13,217 bases of DNA from Funneliformis mosseae (Eukaryota; Glomeromycota; Glomeromycetes; Glomerales; Glomeraceae), in assembly GCA_910592005.1 (NCBI GenBank), contig CAJVPP010002895.1, positions 1 to 13,217 on the forward strand, given 5' to 3'. The notes under the pieces are model-generated. The model did no database searches. It saw only the letters and a program-made list of their open reading frames with translations, and was not told the DNA's origin. Below, piece by piece: positions 1 to 7,184 of the stretch. The stretch's first letter is position 1. Each line of letters begins with the position of its first letter. The position numbers were made by a program, and so were the translations under genes.

Positions 1-168
1 TGAAGATAGGCAAATTCACGTAGTACAAAAATTTTAATTAGTGATTGGCGTTGCGCTGGAAATGACCAGTGACTGATCATGTGACAATTATTCATGTTTA
101 AATAGCGCAAAAATTTGCATTTTAAAAGAATAAAGAATATTTATTAAATAAACTTTTATTATTGCAAA
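1..168 (+). promoter_or_regulatory. Upstream region of NSP1
   Basis: The 168 bp before the NSP1 ATG contain a TCATGTGA element at 77-84 and an ATTGG (reverse CCAAT) at about 42-46. AT-rich sequence (TTTAAATA at about 95) follows. No coding region from a previous gene is visible. The promoter role is inferred from position. Confidence 0.4.
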
Positions 169-3007
169 ATGTGTAAGTCTTTTAAAGTTTTTCAAAGTTT
201 TACCTTTTCTTCAGACGTGTCATTCAATTAATTTGTCAACAGCAACCGGTGGAGATAATACAGAGAAGCAAGAGAAGCAAGCTCTACCTCCTTCAAATCA
301 ACCTTCTCAACTTGGACAAAATAACACAAAACAAGGTGAACAACCTGCATCAAGCACAAATAGTGCAAGCAACAATAGACAGTTTGGATTCGCCTTAACT
401 TCTACAGCAACAAGTAGTTCTCAACCGAGTACTGCTTTTCCGACACAATTTCGATCCGCTTCTGGTCCCGCAGCCTTTGGCGGCTTATTTTCAAATACTT
501 CTTCGGCTTTTCCTACCTCTGCAAATACTCCAACAACATCTGGTTTTGGCAAACCGACGTCTTCTGTAACACAACCCTCACCTTCACCTTTCGGTACGAT
601 TATTAATTCAGTTGGAGCCACAACAGGAGGAGCCTCGACAGGATCACAAATTAGTTCTTCTAGTTCAAATGGTGAAAAAAAGGATGATTCAACAACAACA
701 ACAACAACGACAACATCTGCACCTACTTCCCAAGCAACGTTTGGGGGAAATGCAACTTCTACGTTTGGATTAGGAACACCTTCAGTATTTGGTGCTGGTT
801 TTGGAACAAGAACAACAACTACAACTCAACCATCAACCAGCGCTGCAAATACAACTACCCCGCAATCGCCTTTTAATAATTCTAAACCAGGATTTGGAAC
901 GTTTGGAACTGCGAATCAAGTAACGACATCTACGGGATTTTCTGGCTTTGGAACCTCAAATCAATCATCTACAGGAACGACAGCTCCATCAGGATTTTCT
1001 GGTTTTGGAACCTCAAATCAATCATCTACAGGAACGATAGCTCCATCAGGATTTTCTGGCTTTGGAACCTCAAATCAATCAACTACAGGAACTACAACTT
1101 CATCGGGATTTTCTGGCTTTGGAACCTCTAATCAATCAACTACAGGAACTACAGTTCCATCGGGATTCTCTGGCTTTGGAGCCTCACATCAATCAACTAC
1201 AGGAACTGCAGCTTCATCGGGATTTGCTGGTTTCAATAAACCGGCACCTACTACTACATCTTCAACTCAACCACCACTTATTGCCGCTACTACTTCTCAA
1301 ACATCCTTTAGTGGTTTATCTAAACCACCATTTGGAAGTCAACCATCACCATCATTCGGAAGTTTCCAGCCAAGCAATAATATCAGTACTTTACCCGCAT
1401 CAACAACTTCTGGGGCAGGATTAGGGTTCGGAGGAATTAAGGCTACTACCGCATCTACCTCAGGTCCAAGTTTTGGCTTGGGAAGTGTGGGAAGCGGTGG
1501 CAGTGGTTTCTTGGGTGGGTCCGGGACTGCAAAGACAACCACTCTTCCTCCTTCTCCCTTTGGAAATTTAAATAGACCAAGCGGTTTAGGCCCTACCACA
1601 ACAGCTTCCAATTTACAGACTGGATTCAACCTTCCAACTTCAACATCTCCGAGTCAAAATTCGAATCTTTTTTCTAGAATAAGTAGTTTAAATTCTACAC
1701 AAGCATCTACTATTAAACCATTTTCAGCATTCAGCGCTGGCACAACCACCACAAGCGCACCATCAATTTTCACAGCTTCAGGTGAGAATGAAATCATGTA
1801 TATAATTTTTTTTTTTTTTTTGAAATATTTGACTAATGAGGTCGGGTGTGTAGCTTCGACAACAACACCGGCTACACCTGTAACAAAACCTCCTTCAATT
1901 ATACCACAGTCCACAACTGTTGGACTTTTTCAGCCTACGCCATCGTCATCCACAACACCTCAATTTGGTTTAAGACCAACTTTAAAAACATCAGTCGGTA
2001 CAGGAGGATTTACGACAGGGACATCCATCTCAATTGGTGCAACGACGCAACCGTCTACAGCAACAAATGAAACAACGTCAACTTCATCAGCTTGGTTAAA
2101 GAATAGTAATATTGAAACCATAATTAATAGATGGAAAAAAGATTTAGATATTTTTCTCAAAAAATTTCATAGTCAAGCAAGTGAATTAAGAGAATGGGAC
2201 CAAAAAATCATTGAGAATTCTGGAAGGGTAAGTAATAATAAGATCCAATTTATTATAATTTTAATCACGATTTTCTTAAAAAAAAAATTTTTTTTTGATA
2301 CATTACAGATAGTTAAACTAGAAGAAGAATTAAGTAAAGCCGATTTGATTCAGTCTGAAATAGATTCAGGTCTGGAGAGTATTGCAACGCGTCAGGATGA
2401 GCTTGAAAAAATGTTATCGGAGTATGAGGTGAAATTTTCTGAACCAGTATTGGATAGTACAAGACCTTTGGATAAAGAGAGAGAGAAAAAGTAATATTTG
2501 TTTTCGTTTATATTCTGATATTTATTACATAAATTCAAAATTTAATTTCCTGATTTAACGTCACCTTTTTTCCTCGAAAATAGTTATGATATGGCTGAAG
2601 AAATTAATCAAGAATTGGGTGAAATGAGTCAAGTTTTATCCACCATTATTACTGATGTAAATCAAAATGTAATAAAACCTTCTAATAATGATGAAATAAA
2701 CGGAAGCCATGAAATAATTGAGAAGGAAGATATAGAGGATCCGGTGAGTTCATTTATTTAGTTATTATTATTGTATATGTTAAAAAGCTTATGAAAACGT
2801 GCTCAATACTTTTAATTAAATTTATTCTTCTAGATGGATGAAGTTGTCAATATTCTTAATTCGCATCTAACATCATTACAATGGATAGATTCGACAGTTA
2901 ATCAACTTACTCAAAACGTTCATAATGCAAAATTGCTACTTACTCAGACTCAAAGTGAGTTAAATTCTCGACAACAGCAAAATGGTACCGGTAGTAGTTC
3001 CGGATAA
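169..3007 (+). CDS. NSP1: FG-repeat nucleoporin of the Nsp1/Nup62 family
   Basis: Exons by splice-site reading: 169-172, 243-1781, 1854-2227, 2309-2490, 2584-2743, 2834-3007. They join to 2433 nt (810 aa) and all phases agree. The N-terminal ~590 residues are a low-complexity Ser/Thr/Gly/Asn region rich in FG and GFG motifs, with five 19-residue tandem FG repeats. From about residue 593 (SAWLKNSNIETIINRWKKDL) to about 790 the protein is heptad-like and matches the coiled-coil Nsp1_C/Nup62 domain, including YDMAEEINQELGEM and QWIDSTVNQLTQNV. In the family, this domain assembles with Nup54/Nup57 and Nup58/Nup49 in the central channel of the nuclear pore, and the FG region binds transport receptors. 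The ATG at 169 is chosen because its 4-nt exon splices in phase (ATG T|CA) to give MSTGGDN; no ATG opens the long frame itself. Family assignment is secure, and the first exon is inferred from splice signals. Confidence 0.9.
690..717 (+). repeat. ACA trinucleotide microsatellite coding for poly-Thr
   Basis: An (ACA)n run with one ACG interruption lies inside the Nsp1 FG region and encodes consecutive threonines. It is in frame and probably length-variable. It serves as spacer within the disordered domain. Confidence 0.85.
935..1234 (+). repeat. 57-bp tandem repeats encoding 19-aa FG units
   Basis: Five full in-frame copies start at 935, 992, 1049, 1106 and 1163, and a partial sixth starts at 1220. 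Each encodes a variant of GFSGFGTSNQSSTGTTAPS. Copies 2 and 3 are nearly identical in DNA, which suggests recent unequal crossing-over or slippage. The unit adds one FG-type motif per copy to the Nsp1 channel domain. Confidence 0.95.
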
Positions 3008-3367
3008 AGTTTAAAAAATTCCAAGTTTAAGGTTAGACTTATAATTCATAATTTCTTTAAACATTACTCATTAGTAAGAAGTGATCAAAAATGAGCTATT
3101 ACTTTATAAAAGAATGAAGCATAAAGGATTTCAATTGTTTAAGGATATTAAGAGTGTAATATAACATTCATTTGTAACGTACATAAAAAAATGGTTTTAA
3201 CTTTAGTATTATACCCTTGGAATGATCCAATGTCCTAGAGTCAGTGCTCTGTCGTTTCATTTGACAGATCCGATTAGATTATTTTAGGTTCTTTATAAAA
3301 TAAAGATAATTATTTTCAATTTTCAATTTTTTATTTTTATTTTTTTTTTTTAAAAAAAAAAAATCAA
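3008..3367 (+). other. Intergenic region between NSP1 and SDH6, with poly(A) candidate
   Basis: This 360-bp gap holds the NSP1 3' UTR and the SDH6 promoter. An AATAAA hexamer at 3299-3304 is the best polyadenylation signal candidate for NSP1. A T-run followed by an A-run lies just before the SDH6 ATG. I see no RNA gene or conserved coding sequence. Confidence 0.5.
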
Positions 3368-3709
3368 ATGTCAGCACCAATCAGTCGTTCAGGTTTACAG
3401 AACGAAGTAATAAATTTTTATCGAAAGTGTTGTAGAGCTATACGAAAAAAACCTATCGTAATCTTTCAATTTTCAAAGAATGAATTTATTTAATATACAA
3501 TTTATCTCATCTCGGTTTAGTAATTCGATTGCAAAATGCTTTTTTTTCTTTAGGAATCACGATATAGATTTCAACAATTTGTTAGATCACAATTTCGTCA
3601 ATATGATATATCACCAAGAGATCATAATGCTATAGAATATATGTTGAGAAGAGGTAAAAGACAGCTGGAAGCTTATGAGAATGATAGCGTTAAAGACGTT
3701 AATTTATAA
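3368..3709 (+). CDS. SDH6: Succinate dehydrogenase assembly factor 1 (LYR family)
   Basis: Two exons, 3368-3457 and 3554-3709, are joined in phase 0 through a 96-bp intron (GTAATC ... TTTAG) to give 81 aa, close to yeast Sdh6 (79 aa). SGLQNEVINFYRKCCRAIRK carries the LYR-type signature at residues 7-26, here with FYR in place of LYR. The second exon gives SPRDHNAIEYMLRRGKRQLE, matching the conserved (I)EYLLRxGxRQL segment of SDHAF1. In the family this is a mitochondrial matrix protein that binds the iron-sulfur subunit Sdh2 and helps insert or protect its Fe-S clusters during complex II assembly. I see no cleavable presequence, which is usual for LYR proteins. The two exons match separate halves of the family, so the intron is well supported. 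Confidence 0.88.
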
Positions 3710-4109
3710 ATAAAAAAAAAAAGGAGACAAGTTTTAAATTATTTTGGGTTCGAATTGAAAATTTTCTATTTTGATGAATTAATTCTATTAGGATTGGTGG
3801 TAATTAAGTCCCTTTGTAGTAATATTTTTAAACGAAAATAAATCATAATCGTAATTTAGAGTTGTGAAATAATGAATTTTACTCATTTTTTTTTTTTTTA
3901 TTATAATGATAATGATAATAATAATAATAAAGTTCGTATTAGTGCTATGATCTTAAATTACAGTACAAAATGCTAAATATCCAATTGTCTTCTTTTCAAG
4001 TACATCACATAAACCACCAGATAAAATATAACAAAATGTATTCTATAAAAAAAGTCCACCTTTTTTTTTATTATTATTATTTGTAAACTTTTTACAGATA
4101 TTCAAATGT
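3710..4109. other. Convergent intergenic region with AAT/TTA microsatellites
   Basis: The region lies between the ends of SDH6 (+) and the 92-aa minus-strand gene. An AATAAA at 3837-3842 is a poly(A) candidate for SDH6. A T-run followed by an (AAT)n microsatellite occupies about 3887-3930. A second T-run with (TTA)n lies at about 4061-4082. No coding potential is seen. Confidence 0.5.
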
Positions 4110-4388
4110 TTAATCCTCATCAACACAAACATTCTTTACTTTTATGATATTATTATTATTCTGTAGATGCTTTCTAGGTTCAATGACAACTTCTTTTCTT
4201 CCAATTAATTTAGCTTTACGACGCTGTTCTAATAATGCTTTACGTTGAGTTTCATCAAATGCTGGACAAGGTAAGAGAGCTGGAGCTGCAACTGTAAATA
4301 TTGCAAATAGGGCAACACTTGAGAATAATGTAAATGTGACTTTGGATTTTTGTGCCGCTGTTAACCTTGCCGTTATTATTGGACGCAT
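4110..4388 (-). CDS. Small single-pass membrane protein, family not recognised
   Basis: An uninterrupted 92-aa frame opens with ATG at 4388. It has a short basic N-terminus (MRPIITARLTAAQKSK), one hydrophobic helix at about residues 17-39 (FTLFSSVALFAIFTVAAPAL), then LLPCPAFDETQRKALLEQRR. A strongly basic amphipathic segment (KAKLIGRKEVVIEPRKHL) and an Asn-rich acidic tail follow. The architecture resembles small fungal mitochondrial inner-membrane assembly or accessory proteins, but I cannot assign a named family. Localisation is therefore an inference from the basic N-terminus plus a single helix. The Asn run comes from a TTA microsatellite on the + strand, so the tail may be fast-evolving. 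The frame is compositionally convincing and is transcribed divergently from the ubiquitin hydrolase. Confidence 0.7.
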   Translation of the reverse strand: MRPIITARLTAAQKSKVTFTLFSSVALFAIFTVAAPALLPCPAFDETQRKALLEQRRKAKLIGRKEVVIEPRKHLQNNNNIIKVKNVCVDED

Positions 4389-4815
4389 ATTTTATTTATC
4401 TTGTTTTGAACCAAAAAAAAAAAGCGAAAATATCGTAAAGTTCATTAATAGGTAGTTGATATAATATATGAATTAGAAAGACATCATATGTGTTGTGTGT
4501 TTTGTGTTCTAAATGAGAGTTTTTTTTTTTTTCTTTTCAAAGTTCTCGTTCGGTTACACTTTTTGAGATCGCATTCATCATGTGATTTATAGATATTTAT
4601 CTAAAAATTCTGATCAATAATGTTCGAAGTCGATCATTTTTTGTCGAAATCAAAAATGGTAATCATCACGTGAGTTTATCTTAATTCGCGTGACTTCTTA
4701 ATTAAAATTACGTAATCTATACGCAATAACTGCGCCAAGAAATCAAAAAGTGTATAAATGAAACGAATTTTTTAATTTTTTTCCAAAATATTTTTTTTTG
4801 ATTGAATTAAATATC
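4389..4815. promoter_or_regulatory. Divergent promoter region for the 92-aa gene and the ubiquitin hydrolase
   Basis: This 427-bp region lies between two diverging ATGs. It carries TCATGTGA at 4578-4585 and the palindrome TCACGTGA at 4666-4673, both typical of bHLH (Cbf1/USF-like) binding sites in fungi. A TATA-like TATAAAT at 4753-4759 lies 57 bp before the hydrolase ATG. A GT-rich patch sits at about 4489-4510. Activity is inferred from position and motif only. Confidence 0.5.
4666..4673. promoter_or_regulatory. TCACGTGA palindrome (bHLH-type site)
   Basis: A perfect 8-bp palindrome in the divergent promoter, 143 bp before the ubiquitin hydrolase ATG and 278 bp from the opposing ATG. The CACGTG core is the known target of Cbf1/USF-type bHLH factors. 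Binding here is inferred. Confidence 0.5.
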
Positions 4816-6023
4816 ATGTCGGGAACTCAACGCGAAAAAAAGTCAAGGTGGCTTCCCTTGGAATCGAATCCACAAGTAATCAATTATATTTTCCCGCTTA
4901 AGTGAGCTTTTCTTTTTTGACGTTTTCTCAAGTTCTTTTTTTTTTAGGTTATGAGCGACGTAAGTTCAAAAAAAAAAAAAATTTGAAAACTGGCAGGATT
5001 TTCTCCATAACCAAATTATAATGCATATTAAACTCAATTTTTTTTGAATTCTCTTGAATAGTATATTCATAAACTGGGTGTTTCTCAAGATTGGGCTTAC
5101 ACCGACGTTTTTGGTTAAGTATCGAACTTTTGTTTCGAGTAATAAAATGATGAATTATCTATTTAATAATAAAATTTATTTCTTATAGGTCTTGATAGTG
5201 AAATTCTGTCAATGATCCCTCAACCTGTCAAAGCAGTCATTCTTCTTTTTCCCATCACTGACAACTACGAAAGGGATAGTAAAGAAGAAGTAAACAAAAT
5301 TCAAGAAATTGGACAGGAAGTTTCCCCAAATGTAATGTTTTTTAAACAAACCATCTCTAACGCGTGCGGAACCATTGGATTATTACATTCACTTGCCAGT
5401 AATACGGACGCAATTCCAATTGGTATGTTTTCATTATAAAATCGCGCAAAACTATCATTAATAATGACACGTGTCTCTTGCTGACTTTTCGACAGATGAG
5501 GGTCCACTAAAACGTTTGTTGGATATATCAAAGAATTTAACATCCGATGAACGTGCTAAGGTTCTTGAGGAAGACCAAGAGTTGGCAGAAGCCCACAAGT
5601 CATCTGCATCGTCAGGACAAACAAGTGCAAGTTTAAATTACCGAGTTTTCAAAATCTTTCGTTGTTGTAACCATACATAAATTAATTTGTTTTATATATT
5701 AACAGACGCCAAGTGAAGATGAAGTTGTGAATTTGCATTTCGCTACTTTTATTGAAAAGGATGGATCTATCTATGAATTGGATGGAAGAAAACCATTTCC
5801 TATCAATCATGGCCCATGTAAAAATCTATTGGAGGTTAGTAAAGATAAAAATAAATAAATAAATAATGAGAATAATCATAACTTCATGATTTCATATGTT
5901 ATATGTAACCTAAATTGTCCCATGATTTAATAGGATTCGGCTAGACTTATCAAAAAATTTATGGAAAGAGACCCCGAAAATTATCAATTCACAGTAATCG
6001 CGCTCACGCCTAAACAAGGTTGA
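4816..6023 (+). CDS. UCHL3: Ubiquitin C-terminal hydrolase, UCHL3/Yuh1 type (peptidase C12)
   Basis: Seven exons: 4816-4875, 4948-4959, 5062-5113, 5189-5422, 5496-5626, 5706-5834, 5934-6023. They join to 708 nt (235 aa), against about 230 aa for human UCHL3. The thiol-protease motif [17 protein letters not shown] gives oxyanion Gln95 and nucleophile Cys101. NLHFATF gives His174, and [14 protein letters not shown] gives Asp189. The spacing of these residues matches the family. The protein cleaves small adducts and precursors from the C-terminus of ubiquitin (and often NEDD8), replenishing free ubiquitin in the cytosol and nucleus. The C-terminal KKFMERDP segment is also conserved. Exon 2 is only 12 nt, and the intron after exon 5 seems to use a GC donor. 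Both are needed to keep the family alignment. It ends 53 bp from the stop codon of the convergent coiled-coil gene. Confidence 0.93.
4948..4959 (+). other. 12-nt micro-exon of the ubiquitin hydrolase gene
   Basis: The four codons GTT ATG AGC GAC (VMSD) are flanked by a T-rich TTTTTTAG acceptor and a perfect GTAAGT donor. Including them bridges LESNPQ and YIHKLG with no gap relative to UCHL3 (LEANPE-VTNQ-FLKQLG). Skipping them keeps the frame but removes four residues. Confidence 0.8.
5627..5705 (+). other. Probable GC-AG intron in the ubiquitin hydrolase gene
   Basis: The donor AGT|GCAAGT and acceptor TTAACAG| join SGQTS to TPSEDE in phase 0, matching UCHL3 (EGQTEAPSIDE) without a gap. The nearby GT donors at 5625 and 5631 are phase 1 and lead to an immediate stop. 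A phase-0 GT at 5645 (GTTTTC) is a poor donor and would insert six residues. Confidence 0.75.
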
Positions 6024-6076
6024 TATTGTACGGGTGTTTGCACTTGGACCGTTGCATAACCGTTAATTGAACGTTT

Positions 6077-6529
6077 TTAGTCAGTTTCTCCTGTCCAATC
6101 CGCAATTGTTGTTTCTAGATCATTGTAAAGGCTAACTAATTTGTCGTATTGATTTCGCCATTCACTTTCTCTTTTATTCCAATAATTTTCCAATGTGTGT
6201 ATCTTTTCTTGACTTTCAAATAATTGTTTTTTTAACTCGTTCTTTTCTGTTTCGGATCTTTCTAATAATAAGTTGACTTTATCTAACTTGTCACAATAAT
6301 TTTTATTTTCTTTTGTAATATTATTACACGTATCTAATGATTTATGATAATCAACCTGTAGTAATTTAAATTGTTTTTCCAATTTTTTAAAGGTATTATT
6401 ACGTTCTTGTTGATTTTCTTTTAATTCGTCAACTTCTTCAAATAATTTTTCAATTATTTCTTCTTTTTTAACGAGTTCCGATTTATAATTTTCGATCACG
6501 TGATTAGATTGATTGGTCGCCATTTTCAT
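6077..6529 (-). CDS. Coiled-coil protein of unknown function
   Basis: A single 150-aa frame starts at ATG 6529, or at the second ATG two codons in (MKMATNQ). Almost the whole protein from residue ~12 is charged and heptad-rich: KSELVKKEEIIEKLFEEVDE, then LEKQFKLLQ, LDKVNLLLERSETEKNELKK and LENYWNKRESEWRNQYDKL. It ends in an acidic TIADWTGETD. No membrane segment, signal peptide or enzymatic motif is seen. It is predicted to form a long parallel coiled coil, perhaps a scaffold or a partner in a larger complex. I cannot name a family, because coiled-coil composition alone is uninformative. A TCACGTGA palindrome falls at 6496-6503, inside codons near the 5' end. The gene converges on the ubiquitin hydrolase, so their 3' UTRs probably overlap. 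Confidence 0.75.
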   Translation of the reverse strand: MKMATNQSNHVIENYKSELVKKEEIIEKLFEEVDELKENQQERNNTFKKLEKQFKLLQVDYHKSLDTCNNITKENKNYCDKLDKVNLLLERSETEKNELKKQLFESQEKIHTLENYWNKRESEWRNQYDKLVSLYNDLETTIADWTGETD

Positions 6530-7112
6530 TTTGTGATATTAAATGAATGAATATTATTGAAAAGGTAAAAAAAGATTGGTTATTTATATAAATAATTTTC
6601 GTCTTACGTCATATAGTATTCTATTGGAAAGTGTGATTATTTGTGTACTTTTGAAACTCTTCATTTGAATTTTACATTTTGCATAATCAGTAAATATTTT
6701 GACATGAAGAAATTATTTATGTTTGAAATAACTTTTAAAGGATCGGTCATTACTCGAACTTTATTTATTTTTTTTTCATATCCCAATTATGGTAATGGAT
6801 TTTTTATAAACAAGATAATAATTAATTAAGTATAACCTGATTAAGAAGATCATGAATTCTCAATAAAACTTTTTTAACCGTTTTAACCGATGTGATGATA
6901 TAAGAAGTTAATTAACTATAAAAATAAAATAATAATGAAGGATTTTCAAGATCTGTCTTAGTACAAAAAAAAAAAAGATTTACCAAGAGAAAAAAACTAG
7001 TTCCGGAAATTGTCTCCCTCAGCGGTGGTATTTTTTTTTTTTTTTTATTCCAAATAATGCGGGAGGTATAGAATTTGAATTACTAAATTTGTTGTTCAAC
7101 CAATACATAATA
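6530..7112. other. Gene-free region between the coiled-coil gene and the tRNA
   Basis: AT-rich sequence with no frame of credible composition and no recognised RNA. The first ~150 bp presumably hold the promoter of the minus-strand coiled-coil gene. A T-run at about 7029-7046 lies 67 bp upstream of the tRNA. Confidence 0.4.
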
Positions 7113-7184
7113 TCCGCATTGGTCCAGTGGTTAGGATTTCGCGCTTTCACCGCGACGGCCGGGGTTCGATTCCCCGATGCGGAA
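7113..7184 (+). tRNA. tRNA-Glu(TTC): tRNA-Glu (anticodon TTC)
   Basis: A complete 72-nt cloverleaf without intron. The acceptor stem TCCGCAT/ATGCGGA is fully paired with discriminator A at 7184. The D arm lies at 7122-7137. The anticodon stem TCGCG/CGCGA encloses loop CTTTCAC with TTC at 7146-7148. The T arm CGGGG-TTCGATT-CCCCG is at 7160-7176. The internal pol III promoter is intact: A box TGGTCCAGTGG at 7120-7130 and B box GGTTCGATTCC at 7163-7173. A TTTT terminator lies at 7199-7202. It reads GAA codons (and GAG by wobble). Confidence 0.97.

Noticed and set aside
1062..1424. A 120-codon + frame with repeated Leu/Gln/His units
   Set aside because: It is the 57-bp FG repeat read in another frame; the repeat periodicity carries over.
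1339..1629. A 96-codon minus-strand frame rich in proline and valine opposite NSP1
   Set aside because: It is the antisense shadow of the Gly/Ser/Thr FG region.
6641..6829. A 62-codon open frame on the + strand
   Set aside because: Phe/Ile-rich composition expected from AT-rich sequence, with no family features.
6885..6960. A possible C/D snoRNA from a GTGATGA box near 6890
   Set aside because: No CTGA D box at a suitable distance and no terminal stem.
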